Below are positions 10,053 through 21,271 of a stretch of 64,000 bases of DNA, piece after piece. The stretch lies in the NCBI GenBank assembly GCA_037783415.1, contig JAZGTN010000192.1, forward strand, positions 1,488,001 through 1,552,000, in the 5' to 3' direction. Source of the DNA: Leptasterias polaris. Lineage: Eukaryota > Echinodermata > Asteroidea > Forcipulatida > Asteriidae. The position numbers and the translations under genes were made by a program. Below the pieces are notes generated by a model that was not told where the DNA came from, did not search any database, and was given only the letters and a program-made list of their open reading frames with translations. Position 1 is the first letter of the stretch. Each line of letters opens with the position of its first letter.

Positions 10053-10420
10053 GTAATAATAATAATAACAACATTTATAATGCGCACATATCCACCCCAA
10101 GGGATGCTCAAGGCGCCTAACAAGGTATATTATTACCCCTGGTCACTGGGCCATTTATTTCTTTCCTTAAACCATCTCAGCTCCCTGGGGAGTATACAGC
10201 CTGTGCTGCAATATATGCGCTACTAGGCTAAATCAATCACAAGAACCATCTCTGCCCTCACAGGTACCCATTTTACCCCAGCCTGGGTGGAGAGAAGCAA
10301 TTATAGTTAAGTGTCTTGCTCAGGGACACAAGTGTCACGACCGGGACTCGAACCCACACTCTGCTGAACAGAAACACCAGAGCTTGAGTTCGGTGCTCTT
10401 AACCGCTCGGCCACGACACG
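10053..10420 (-). mobile_element. SINE type B with LINE-like 3' tail
   Basis: On the minus strand the tRNA-like head (10335-10420) carries gtgtcgtggccgagcggtta and gggttcgagtcccgg, both close to intact pol III boxes. The body differs from type A (it includes a ctgggtggggtaaaatggg block). The last ~70 bases (10053-10120 on the + strand) match the 3' end of the L2-like LINE at 24306-24375, with gatatgtgcgcat and an (ATT)n tail. This points to LINE-dependent mobilisation. Confidence 0.85.
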
Positions 10421-11157
10421 AAGTGGATTGGCATTGTTGAGGGAACCTGATGAAATACTGTTTTTCGCGCAACGTGAGCAAAAATTCACTTCGCGACTCG
10501 AAAGGCAGGAAATTTGCCCTAAAAAAATGTGACGTCTTAAACAAAAATAATCAGCAGTAGGGCTATCTTCAACCAGCAATCGATCGGAAAGTTTCATGAT
10601 CTTGTAGGCCTAAGTGCACGCAAATCTGAAAATTTCCTTCGTGACTCTGGATAAAACCTTCTTAAGTTCTTTGTCTGCACTTCAAATGACATGGTTAAAA
10701 TGTTACCCAGAAGAGATAGGGGTTTTAGCACATCGACAAAAATTAAACAAAATCTCACCTGTAATACTTTTTTGGGTAATCTTCTTAAGTCGCAGATCTA
10801 AAAATGTGAAGTGAATGAAACCCGCTGCAATTTTCAGACGCATGTTCGCTCATCCTCTTTCCCGTTGATGCCGCACAATCGAACGTGCTTATTTTGGCAG
10901 CGATATGGGGAGGCACCAGTGGCACGAGGTTGAAATGATGGACGTTCTGGCCTTTTCGCCTGTACACTTATACCAGCAGCGATAGACTTGATTCCAAGTC
11001 TGTGATCGTGGTTTTTAGTCTACCTGATAGCCGATACATTGCCTAAAATAGCGCCCTCTTGTGGATAAACCTCCGTCTTGAGACTGTGAGTTAGAGCGCG
11101 TGATAGCCAATCTGCGGGGGAATTTTGTGTGGCTGATGCAGAGAAATAATCGCCGGA
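10421..11157. other. non-coding intronic stretch, slightly CpG-richer
   Basis: Several CG dinucleotides (for example 10460-10500 and 10860-10900), but no convincing frame or splice-bounded exon. Confidence 0.45.
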
Positions 11158-11219
11158 GAAATTGGTCAGGTTGAGAAAAATGGATGAAGGGCAATTGTGT
11201 TAATAACGTAGGCCTTGAG
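11158..11219. repeat. 62-bp repeat block, partner of 8465-8526
   Basis: Same strand and same sequence as 8465-8526 except acgtaggc for acataggc. Confidence 0.9.
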
Positions 11220-11705
11220 ACACAATTAATAGGCTCCAATTAAGGTTTTTGAAAGCAAGTGAAGTTGTTGGTTGATGATGTGTTAAAGTGGATCAAGACT
11301 GGCTGATTCTTTCATGATTGGACTCTGACTAATGGAAAAGGAAAAATGAACTGGAACCATTGTCCTTCATTACAATTTGTGTTTAAGAGACTCTGGAAAT
11401 AGGTCAGAATGATGCCATTGTGAATGGAATTTACAAATGTAGTCTAAGGGAAAGGATTGGGGAAAGGATTGGGGAAAAGGATTTGGGAATGAGGAGGGTG
11501 GGGTGTTAGACCATGCTAGTAATAGTGGTTTTTGCTAGGCAGCTAGTGGATAAATTGCGCAGGTATTAAGTGTCTATGTTTTGGTGTAAAGTATTTTTAC
11601 AGAAATATTTAGAAAAAGGTGTAATGTAGTAATTTGTGCACCTTCCCTGGGTTTTGGGCGGCATGTGCCATAGAATGCAGGACTAAGGGGGAAACTCCTC
11701 AAAAC
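11220..11705. other. non-coding intronic stretch
   Basis: Only a short ggaaaggattgg duplication near 11450-11480. Confidence 0.45.
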
Positions 11706-12110
11706 CGCAGGGCTTGTTGAGCTAAAAATTGTTTACTGGACCAGAAATGTTTTTACCACTGCAGGCCAGAATCAACAAGAGTAAAAACTTCTTGACATAG
11801 TTGATACTGTTTTTATTTGAAAAGCATTAGTGAATAAGTAAGGTCAGAGAAGATTTATGTTAATTATCTTCAATGGTGTTAAGTTTTCTTCATTACTCAA
11901 AAGAATTGAAAGGTATTTATTGGACTCAAAGTCAACACTGGAAAACACTTAGTTTTTGTTCAAAATATCACACTGTGATGTAATGTTATTCAATTTAACA
12001 AACACTAGACCACCGGACTTGTCCGGTCTTGAGTTTACTGGCCTGACCCTAAAACCACTGACCTTGGGCCTGCGGTCAAGTGTAAACTTCAAGCCCTGGA
12101 ATGTACTCTC
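11706..12110 (+). repeat. dispersed repeat R, intact copy
   Basis: It matches 15495-15800 (blocks gggcttg, ggaccagaaat, tcattactcaa.a.aattgaa and actcaaagtcaaca) and then 17478-17590 (tgttattcaatt, ccggacttgtcc and gtttactggcctgac) in the same order and strand. Weak similarity is also seen at 46535-46650. Confidence 0.7.
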
Positions 12111-13257
12111 AGTGCACATGATACATAATGCTTTATTATTATTATTATTAATACATTCACTGTTTTTTTTAAACTCCTTCCCTTGCACACATCACATTCT
12201 TTTCTGTTGGAAAGTCACAAGCAGTGACAAGTAGTAAATTGAGGAGCAACAGTGGCTTTGCCTGACTTCAACAATGGGAGTTTGTAAACCAAGAAAGAAA
12301 AAAATGCTTTCATCAGCAGTTGCCTCCGTTGGCTAAACTGTCTTGCCATTCACATGCTTGATTGGCTACCATAGAAAGCACCTGATGATAAACATCTTAA
12401 TCAACGTCGAGGGAAAATACAATTAATGATATCCGCTTGAGGGCGCCCTTTGTCGGGGGGGGGGGGGGGGAGATACTGGAGTGATCCAGATCACTTGAAT
12501 AGACAATGGATTGCGATCGTGCTTTTAGAGACGTGTTCCACAGACCAAAGCTGATGTATTCTTGGGGCAAGAATTTAGTATTATGCCAAGCACGTTCAGA
12601 CGTCTGCTCATCACTGTCGATCCATATTAATTTGACATTCGTCTCAGGACAATTTCATTACTGGCGTCGAAGGAAGTCGCCATCATTGTTATATCACACA
12701 TGATTCTTTCATTTTCCGTATTTTGTTTCTTCTCCCCCCCCCGCTAGTGTTCAAATCAAAGCTTTTATATATATTTTATGTTTTTTATTGCACTCTCCGG
12801 AGAGAGAGGGGTGACATTACGTGAGTGGCCCGAGTGGATAAAGTGCGATGATCTTTTGGTCTGGCTCACGACCTCTAGGTTGCTACCTCACCATCCAATC
12901 AATACCGGCAGCAGTCCGGTTTGCGAAACCCGGCCACCCTGAACCAATTCCCATCTGGGGCAAATGCTCTAATGAACCATGAATCCTTAATTTTGTCACA
13001 TAATCCCTACGGATTACTAGACTTGTTTCATGCACCAGTGAGCCGCCAAGATTTAATCTCCCATTTACTCTCTTAAAGGAGAGCATGAATTGTTACTTCA
13101 GGATTTTTCAGAGGCAGGCAACGAAAAGTTCCTGTCCCTTTTCATATAAGAAGTACAGTGTATACCTTTTGGATAAAATCTTCCACATTATGCAACACTC
13201 CTGTTTCATCATTAGTGCAATCAGATTGTTTTGTAAATCAAGTAATAAACCCAAAGC
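12111..13257. other. non-coding intronic stretch with G run
   Basis: A 16-base G run lies at 12455-12470. A tRNA-like gtggcccgagtggataaag near 12825 might be a worn SINE head, but I see no B box. Nothing coding. Confidence 0.45.
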
Positions 13258-13450
13258 TACCAAATCTCCCTGATTCTGCAGCAAATTCCCTGAAAATAAA
13301 CCACTCTTTCCATGTTCTGATGGACAATTTTGAAAATCTTCCTGATTATGGAAACTTTTTCCCTATCATGTTGAATGTAATTCAAAAATATCTCCCTAAT
13401 TGTTGTACAAAATCTCCCTGATTGCAAGATGTAAATGTTGGCAGCTGTGT
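13258..13450. repeat. dispersed repeat S, copy 1
   Basis: It matches 38587-38748 in the same orientation: ccctgattctgcag, ttccctgaaaa, ttgaatgtaattcaaaa, caaaatctccctgattgcaag and atgttggcagct. The minus strand stays open in both copies (peptide words such as NYIQH.RE), which may be a remnant of element coding. Confidence 0.75.
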
Positions 13451-15494
13451 TAACCACTAGGGAAACTGACCGATTGTTTTGTTTTGATTCTATGAAGCAA
13501 CTAAAAGGCGTCAGCTGCAACTCTCCAGTTTAGTACACTTTCAGGAGGATTTTTCTCACGAGATGAACGTTCTCCTGATGGGGAATACATCCCATAATCT
13601 GTGTTTGTATCAAGATTTTGGTTCAGTCAGTATCCCAAGCATGAATAGTAATGGCATAGATTTGGAAAATCAAGGGTCAGTTTTACAGACTCAAGACATG
13701 GACGTTCACCCTTTCAAAAGCGTGTGAAATTGTGTGTTCTGAAACTTGTTCCTGCCAAACATTTGCCTAGTATTGTCACATAAATTGTTTGAACGCCATT
13801 TATATTGGTTATCCAATATATAAGTGCGAATGGAATATGGCAAAAATGAAACGGTTCTTTGTCCCATATATGCAACGAGGCCGAAGGCTGAGTTGAATAT
13901 GGGACTGTGGGACACATGCTCTACATCTTTCTGTATTTCTCGTGTGTGTGTGAAATAACTAAATTATTCTTCAGCAAACTTGAGTCTGATATACAATACA
14001 ATACGGGCAGATCACAATACAGTATGCCCTCTACATTTTTCATCATCAGAGGCATCTTTCCCCAAAAGCAATCAACTAAAAATAATCACACAAGCAACTA
14101 AGCGGCACACAGGCCTTGTCCCTCCAGAGAAGAAGAAGCTTCATCAAAATGTTGAGCTGACATTTTTTCTCTCTTTCTCTTCTACGTGTTCCAATTTCAG
14201 TCATCATTTTTTCTTCTAGCCTGCTCAAATCCCATACTGTATCTATGACTGTACAACACCAAAAGTGTCAGCCTTTGAGTTTGATTAATGATCTCAATGT
14301 TTATCAATTTATATTTCAACTTTCTTGAGCTTTATCCATCATCGTTTTATACACAACCTCTTCTAAAAGCAAACAGTTCATGCTTGTCTTTAAAGCAAGT
14401 TGATATATCTGCTTGTGAAATAGGACACATTCACTGGAGGACAGGACTGAAGAATGTGAGTTTCCGGTTTTACACTAAACTTTGACTGTTTAATTTATGG
14501 CGTAGGGAGGAAACGATATTTCAAAATGTAAGGCTTTCTCTGAGCAGAAAGACTCCTCAAGACTGAATGCACAAATATTTACTGAGAATTTGTTTACAAT
14601 TATTTCAATAGGATGACATTTTTGGATCGGTTATAAATTGTTTATACAATAGAGATTATTTCTGCACTGATCTGTATCAATCAAGTCTAATTTCATTCAC
14701 CAGTAATTCGCTATAATTTAATCTCCTACTGACTTTAGCCCAGAGGACTGGTCAAATGCATGGCTGACTAGCCCAGAGGACTGGTCAAATGCATGGCTGA
14801 CTATGACTAGCAGATAAAAAGTTAGTGCAAGGCCTGATAAAGTAGCAAAAAAGTGTCAACTGCAACTCTTCAATTATGTCAACTTTCATGAATCTCAAAG
14901 CTCAATTTCACAGTGGTCTGCATTCATTTTCCTCCAAACTTGAGACAGTTTCCTAATCTTTGAATGTTGAACATAAATACCTCTCAATTTGTTCTCTCAA
15001 AACCATTGTTAGTGGACAATTTTATATGCCAAAGACCTTCCCTTTGACATGTTTTTGTGTGTGAATGATTGCAACCCTTGAATGATGCTATCAATTTGAG
15101 CTGCTTAAGCTCCATTCCAGACAGACATTTTCATTGAGTTTGTAATCCATTGTGATAATGTTTTTGTTAAAGATTAATTAAGTAGAGGCCTTACCTCCAT
15201 TATTAAACCATGTCTATATTGATTGGGGGTTCAAATGAAATGTGTGTTTGGTTTGTCATTCCCTGTTTGTATTTACTATGAATTATATCATGGAGGCTGT
15301 TGTTATATCATCCTTTGCATAAATACATTTAATTGTGACTGACCGAAGGATCGTTTTTTTCAATTTGCTGTATCTTTGGTTTGCTCTCATTTAAGCTGTC
15401 ATGTCAGTCAAGTTCATTATTGGAATATATGTATGTTTTCACATAGTAATGCAAGGAAACAAAGTGGACTCTTTCATACATATAGGTTTGCAGG
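13451..15494. other. non-coding intronic stretch
   Basis: No gene or recognised repeat apart from the 33-bp duplication at 14736-14801. 13980-14040 is weakly similar to repeat T (48180). Confidence 0.45.
14736..14801 (+). repeat. 33-bp tandem duplication
   Basis: Two identical adjacent units, 14736-14768 and 14769-14801, beginning tagcccagaggactgg. Confidence 0.95.
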
Positions 15495-15800
15495 GCTTGA
15501 ATTTGGGTGAAAAATACACAAGACTACATTGGCTTGTAGCTCAAATGTTTTAACCGGACCAGACATTTTTTATATAAGACCAGAATCAAAATGAGAAAAA
15601 ATGTCCTAAGTCCTGACACAGTTTAACATGGATGTTTTTATTTTGAACAATTAAGCGCTGAGAAAGACATGTAAGAGAAGATTGATCTCATCTGTCTTTT
15701 GGGGTATTATACTTCATTACTCAACAAAATTGAATGGTATTTTTCAGACTCAAAGTCAACATTGTACAAAACCTTTGAACATTAACACTGTTTTCCCTAA
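15495..15800 (+). repeat. dispersed repeat R, left part of split copy
   Basis: Aligns to 11706-~11965; the match stops near 15800 and resumes at 17478. Confidence 0.65.
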
Positions 15801-16029
15801 GAGTACATTCTGCTTAGGAAGTTAACAGACATAACAAGCCATTAATTTGTTTAAAAACCTATAAACATAAACACTGCATTGGTTTCTTATGTTAAACAGA
15901 AAGCGCCAGTGTTTCAAGTGCAAAAACAAAAAAACACTTCATATCAGCTGCAGAAGCATTGTGTTGGTTGATACACACCCACAAATGTGTACATAATAAA
16001 TTGGTAACATGACCCTATGTTTCCTACTT

Positions 16030-16329
16030 CTAATGGCGTGGCAAAATGGCATTAATAAAGATCTTTGACTGTGGGAACTTGTCTTTGGCTGCCTGAATCA
16101 ATAAATTAAAGTTCTTGATATCTCGGTGAAACACACTACAGTTCAAGTCGTTGGTCCGAACATGAAAAAGTACTATGTGCGGTGTCTTCGCTTGTGTTTC
16201 AAAATTTCTCAGCACTCTGACCATCCGAGGGACCGTGCACCCTGGCTTTGTTGTAACGTCAGGTAGAAACCACTCGCTTTCAATGTTACAAGGCAAGTAC
16301 CTGGTGATGGAATCGCCAAAGATTTTCAC
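16030..16329 (-). CDS. SGNH/GDSL-hydrolase-like fragment (possible exon or transposon ORF1 remnant)
   Basis: The minus-strand frame of 99 codons begins at or after an acceptor-like tgattctacag. It contains the SGNH family block I signature (FGDSITRYL), a block III-like HVRTNDL (the family usually has G for R) and ends NAILPRH. SGNH esterase domains occur in lysophospholipase-type enzymes and also in ORF1 of CR1-type retrotransposons and in many echinoderm and cnidarian repeat proteins. The frame stops at 16030 before the usual C-terminal D-x-x-H block unless splicing continues it. The location in an insertion favours a mobile-element origin. Activity is unlikely as it stands. Confidence 0.45.
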   Translation of the reverse strand: MKIFGDSITRYLPCNIESEWFLPDVTTKPGCTVPRMVRVLRNFETQAKTPHIVLFHVRTNDLNCSVFHRDIKNFNLLIQAAKDKFPQSKIFINAILPRH

Positions 16330-17012
16330 CCTGTAGAATCATGGCAAGTCGGTTTGACTGGTGGGCCTGCGGGGTGAGGATAATAACAATAATGATCAGT
16401 AAACTTTTAAACAATAATACCTTATCATACTGATTGGTTTTATAAAGACATTGGCTGTAAAATTGGTTTGTCCGATTGCCACATCCACATGTCAAACTAT
16501 AGCCCCCCCCCCCCTCCGACTGTAATCAGGCTAGCCTAAATGTGTTTTCAAACCTAGTGTTTACTAAGCAGCCATCAAAATTTGTGTTAAAATAAAAACA
16601 AAGTTAAAAGAAAACATACACTCCAACATCCGACAAAAGTCAATGATAAATTTCATTAAAAAAAATAACAAAAAACAAAAAATAACAAAATAACAACTTT
16701 TTTCCCCAATGTGGCCTGATCTGAACTAACGTACTTGGGTCTAACACACGGACACCACACGCAAAAGAAAAATTAATAATAAAATAAAAAAAAATAAAAA
16801 ACGATCTTATGTTGTTTCAATGTGTTAATTGATCCATCTGATGATCTGGAACATAAATACAGATTTTGTACCATTACAAATAAAAACAATAGGCCTAACA
16901 GGTACGATTCATTTTCTCACGAAACTGGTGAAACACTAAAGCCAATAGCTGAACAAAATCGCGAAAATCACAATAACCCACAGTTATGAAACACCATAGT
17001 AATATCACTGTG

Positions 17013-17020
17013 TGACGTCA
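17013..17020. promoter_or_regulatory. consensus CRE palindrome TGACGTCA
   Basis: A perfect 8-bp CREB/ATF-type site 106 bases upstream of the start codon at 17126. Functional meaning is unproven; the same motif appears as a pair at 33062-33080. Confidence 0.4.
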
Positions 17021-17125
17021 CTCAGTATAGCGGTGCGATTGCTGAAAACACAAAATCTCGTAGTTTTGAAATGTAAAAATCTAATAAAAACACCGCCCCG
17101 GCAGAAAGTTTTCGGGTATTGAACA

Positions 17126-17284
17126 ATGGCAAATACTCCAAAGAGACCGATTATAAACATCGTTAAAATGTATCTTTTGCAAAACAGTCAGGAGCACTTA
17201 AAACTCGGAGGTTATATATCACGAAAAACTGATATTGTAAGTACACTTTTCGGACAGATTTTAAGTCCAAAAATTAAGAAATAA
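17126..17284 (+). CDS. small open frame, unknown protein
   Basis: The ATG at 17126 has a fair context (gaacaATGg) and opens 52 codons starting MANTPKRPIINIVKMYLLQ, ending taa at 17282. A donor-like att|gtaagt at 17237 would cut it after TDI, so it could be a first coding exon. The opening resembles the N-terminal region of some transposon proteins, but I cannot name a family. Confidence 0.25.
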   Translation: MANTPKRPIINIVKMYLLQNSQEHLKLGGYISRKTDIVSTLFGQILSPKIKK

Positions 17285-17477
17285 CGGACAAAAACGATTT
17301 TATTTTACGTAATATTTTGTAAACTATGTACTCACCAATCCATCTTGGCCCAGCAGTGAGCGTACGGGTTTCCCAATCGTTTTACCAGGGCTACTACCGA
17401 ACACGAGAGTTGTTTTTTGCTGCAAATAAAATCCCGTGTACAGCCTCATTATAGCGGTAGCTGCGCACTGACTGAGG

Positions 17478-17590
17478 TATTGTTATTCAATTGTAAAACT
17501 CAAGACTGCCGGACTTGTCCAGTCATAAGTTTACTGGCCTGACACTAGCCTGTTTACTGGCCTGCATTCCAGTGTAAAATTTGAGTCCTG
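17478..17590 (+). repeat. dispersed repeat R, right part of split copy
   Basis: Continues the alignment to 11985-12100, with ccggacttgtcc, gtttactggcctgac and agtgtaaa.tt.agtcctgg. Confidence 0.65.
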
Positions 17591-18002
17591 GTTTGTTTCT
17601 GAACTTGTCTCTCTCTTCTTTGGCTCCCGACACCAACTGTTGAAGGTGCTCTCCAAGCAGAGTCTCATCAGTACATGGGCAGAACTAGAGCAGATTCTTT
17701 GGCTAGATGTCAGGTGTGGCTGTTCTGATAAAGCCCCCTATTTGTGAAACTCAGCGCATTTTTGCATTTGCTAGAGGGATATGACATGCTTTGGTGGCTT
17801 ATAGACTGGTCCCCTAACTTTATCCATCAGGATAAAAGACGGGTTACTTGTGGTATTAGAATTCAAGGGATTCAGTGTGCTAGACATAATGCTTGCGTAT
17901 ACGTGTGTGCTTGGCACATATTGCGATGATCTTCTTATTCTACGAATGCACAATTGCAGGAGTGCTTTTTGACTATTATTTTAGAGATAGCTGTTATTCC
18001 TG
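17591..18002. other. non-coding intronic stretch
   Basis: Only short chance frames. Confidence 0.45.
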
Positions 18003-18232
18003 TTAATAAGGGGGACTGTCGTCATGATCGTAGCAGCCATGTGGCTGTACATGGAGTTATGATTTCTATCCCAGTTACTGCTCGTGCGCGTTGGCCGCCA
18101 CATCACAATCCGCGCAGTCACTATATCGTAATACGACATTCAGTGTGTGTGCAGTATAGTAACTGGGTTAGAGTTCATAATTCCATGTACAGCCACAGGC
18201 CATCTATGATCATGATGATGCAGTCCCCTTTT
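18003..18232. mobile_element. foldback element with ~90-bp arms
   Basis: The left arm (~18003-18092) and right arm (~18142-18232) are complementary with moderate mismatches. Examples are ctgtacatggagttatga against its complement ending ccatgtacag, and gggggactg against cagtcccc. The long plus frame that crosses this region (17954-18430) is better explained by the palindrome than by a gene. Confidence 0.7.
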
Positions 18233-18940
18233 AAACCACCAACTGTCCATTGCTCTATGATTGAAGACAACATGCGAAAGGTCAAGAGGTCATGTCCATG
18301 GATCACTTGCTTGATGGTTTCGGGAAGGGCAGTATCTGGGGTCATGACGTCAGGCCTTCAAGATAGGTGGTTTATGGCTCTGCATGTGTGTAGCTTCTTT
18401 AACAGTGTCTTATTAATTGCCACACTTTAGGGACACAAATCCGGCTTTCTTCCTGGTTGTTGAACCCACTCTAACAACCTTGTTCTCCTGGGAGCTATTG
18501 CCTATGATGGCTTGTCAGTTAGATACAAATTGACAATCATTTGTCTTCGGGAGTCTTCTGATGGCAAGTGTCATATCTAAAGAACACAACACTTGTGTTA
18601 ATTGTGATGCATTTCCCCATTAGGCCTAGTTTTAGTTGTGTAGTTTTAAACAAATTTATCCCGTCCGTCCGTGTCAGTCTCAGCCAGAGGGGTAAAAATT
18701 AACACAATCTTTATGCTGGCCAGCTAACGAATCAAGTTTAGCCTGTTTAGTGTTTAGTAGCTGTTCCAAAGATAATCATTTTTTATATAAAATAGAGACC
18801 CCCCCCCCAAATTATAGAACTGAACCTCACTGTCTCAAAATTAATTGAATTTGTTTCAATTTTTGTGATGATGCATTTTTTTTCCTATTGCGTTTGTATT
18901 TTGTTCTGTTACCAAATCTGAATAACTAGTGGTCCTTCTG
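18233..18940. other. non-coding intronic stretch
   Basis: Nothing recognised. Confidence 0.45.
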
Positions 18941-19330
18941 TTAAAAGGAGGGTATACCTTTAATTACTCAAAAAAATGAATGACCATGAAAACTTACTTT
19001 GTGAGAAGCACTGCAGTCTGTTGATTTTGTATAACATTTTGAGAAATGATTCCCTTGTAAGAAATGTGGTTTTAGAGAAAGGGATTCAAAACAAGTTCAA
19101 TCTGAGAAACGTTTCTGCATGAAGAAAATTGCAGATTGTGTATTCCAATTACGGATTATTTTGTCCGCGTGGACATAATCGCGACAGGTTTTCGGCGATG
19201 TCTGACAAAACTCTACCACCTTTTGAAATGAAATTTTCACAGGTCAATACAGATACCTTGGTCTACATTCATAATTGGAAACAACCAGAGAGTGGCGCAG
19301 GAGCCTTGCCAAGAATCATCCTGCCTTTAC
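18941..19330 (+). mobile_element. TTAA MITE family U (gtatacctttgg type), copy 1
   Basis: It begins TTAAaaggagggtatacctttaattactc and carries the family blocks tgaccatgaaaacttact, aagcactgcag, ttttgagaaatgattccctt, tctgagaaacg and ttccaattacggatta. The right terminus is eroded. Other copies are at 21272, 35844, 45751, 52271 and 61480. Confidence 0.75.
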
Positions 19331-20160
19331 AAATTAAAACTGCTTTCTAGTTTGTTAAGATATTTGCAGGAACATCACGTTTCATGTGAAACCTTACATT
19401 AAAATTTGTGAGTGTACATGCCACCTTTGGTTTAATTTAGTCGGATTGGAAATTGGATTGCGAGGAAATGCTATTTGGGGGGAAGGGGGGAGGGGGTGAA
19501 GTACCTCTAAGCCAGGCTGAGAAGTTGTACTACGCCTAGATAAATTGGGAATTCCTAACCAGATGCAGCTAAGCAAACACCGCCTTGAAGCACGTGCCAA
19601 ATACGTCATTGTGATGTCATTTATTAAAGTGCCTTTGGGTGAAATATATTGCGAGGATGTGTGAATGAAATCGTCTGTAGCCTGTTTCTCTCCGCTGCAG
19701 GAGGAAGTCCGTCTTCAAGTACCTTCCACCCCTATCTCTATCCTGTGCTATCTTGCCTCTGTAGTAGTATTCCCCGATGTCATCTCCATCTTCTTACTCC
19801 GTCTCTCACGTCTTCTGACACAAGCTCTTGGGGTCCAGTCTATTTATTGAGCTTGTCCATCTCCTGTCTAGCCCTTTGGCTAACTGTCCCACCCCTCTCC
19901 ATTTCATAGTTTGAATCTCCCTCAAGATGTCTTGAAATTGTTGTTATTTCCTCTCCTGTTTTTATTTGGCAACTCCTATCAGACCCGTTCAATTGCTCTT
20001 TCAATTTGTCATTAATCTCTTGCTAAAGTCTTTTCTCTGTATCAGAAAGATAAGGCTACATTTCTTTACAATTCTTTAATTATGATAATAACAATTTTAA
20101 ATATTAGATTGAACTATTTTGGTTGTTCTGTTTGTCGTGTATTTACATTCATGTTCCTTC
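19331..20160. other. non-coding intronic stretch
   Basis: A G-rich patch at 19477-19497 and a C/T-rich patch around 19680-19910; no supported gene. Confidence 0.45.
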
Positions 20161-20564
20161 TAATAATAATAATAATAATAATAACAACTAGTTTTTATGT
20201 AGCGCTTTATCTACGGGCGTCTCAAAGCACTTATCATTATTTATTTCCAGATAGGTTTTTGAAGTTTTTGAATTATGAGACCCATTTATGTAGCACCTTG
20301 TACGGGTTTACAAGGTGCTGCGCCACATTCCGCAGCCATTGCCAGAAACATCGGCCTAACTCCTTCTCTTGGCGATAAGTCTGGGTTCTTTTTCAGTGCA
20401 TTACACAACACACGGGACCGACCAACGGCTTTACGTCCCATCGGAAGGATGAAGCAATAATGGTTCAGTGTCCTTCTTAAGGACACATGTGTCGTGACCG
20501 GGACTCGAACCCGCACTCTACTGAACAGAAACACCAGAGCTTGAGTCCGGTGCGCTTGACCACG
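20161..20564 (-). mobile_element. SINE type A, near full length
   Basis: Head on the minus strand at about 20487-20564 (aagcgcaccggactcaagctc and gggttcgagtcccgg). The body holds all type A blocks, and it ends gcgctttgagacgcccgtag then an (ATT)n tail at 20161-20185. Confidence 0.9.
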
Positions 20565-20833
20565 TTTTTCTGGTGTTTTTGTTTGTTTGTCATTTCTTTG
20601 ATACATCTGTCATAACCTCCTGCTGTCGTTGTGTCATTGGATAAACAAAATAAATATATGGTTTCTGGCAAATGGAAGCAGCGCTAATGAAAACTTTGCT
20701 TGTATGGACTAACACTAGATAAATAAGAGAGTAAACCTAAATCAATGTTATAGTAATAGACTTTTTCGTTGGGGAGTGCACTCGTTTAAGAACAAGATTT
20801 ATAACTAATACTTTTTTAAATATTTTTTAAATG
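20565..20833. other. spacer between SINEs
   Basis: No feature seen. Confidence 0.4.
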
Positions 20834-21185
20834 AGATATCGCCTTACTCACAAGGCCACGGACGGCCACTTCAAGGTGAGGGCTACATAACTGATTTGGG
20901 CTATCGACCCAAATCAATTGACACCAGGGGCACGTTGCCTCCTACTCCTGGGGCTGAAACAGGGTTACCCCCTTCACAGTCCTTAAGGATGTAGGCATGG
21001 GTATCATCCACTAGGAGCCTGTCTGGTAGAGCAGAATGCACTACCTTCCCAACTTTTTCGAAGCAATTATGGTTAAGTGCCTTGCTCAGGGGCACAAGCG
21101 TCATGACCGGGTATCGAACCCACACTCTGCTGCTGAAAACACCAGAGCTTAGGTCCGGTGCTCTAGACCGCTCGGCCACGACACG
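20834..21185 (-). mobile_element. SINE type C
   Basis: It has the same tRNA-like head (gtgtcgtggccgagcggtct; 21063-21185) but a third body with gaagggggtaaccctg, gatttgggtcgatagccc, tagccctcaccttgaagtgg and ccttgtga. Other copies are at 29911 and 40536. Confidence 0.85.
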
Positions 21186-21271
21186 CCACAATGTTTCATA
21201 GGTTTTCAATGATGCCTTTACTTTGCCATTCATATTAATAACTGGATTAATATAGCGCCAAATGCTCATCG

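Larger units (their letters stand above)
15801..17477. mobile_element. ~1.7-kb insertion splitting repeat R
   Basis: Inferred because repeat R is continuous at 11706-12110 but its second copy is split here. The insert carries an SGNH-hydrolase-like frame (minus), A-rich tracts (16600-16800), a CRE palindrome (17013-17020), a 52-codon frame (plus) and a minus-strand start codon followed by a donor-like site (near 17345). I could not define terminal inverted repeats or a target duplication. Confidence 0.45.

Noticed and set aside
10335..10420. Possible tRNA-Leu-like gene on the minus strand
   Set aside because: It is the SINE head, followed by the SINE linker, body and tail, as in the other copies.
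17954..18430. 158-codon plus-strand frame
   Set aside because: Lacks an ATG near its start, spans a foldback element, and its peptide shows no domain.
20286..20671. Overlapping minus-strand frames of 64-106 codons
   Set aside because: They lie on the type A SINE and contain its translated tRNA-like head.
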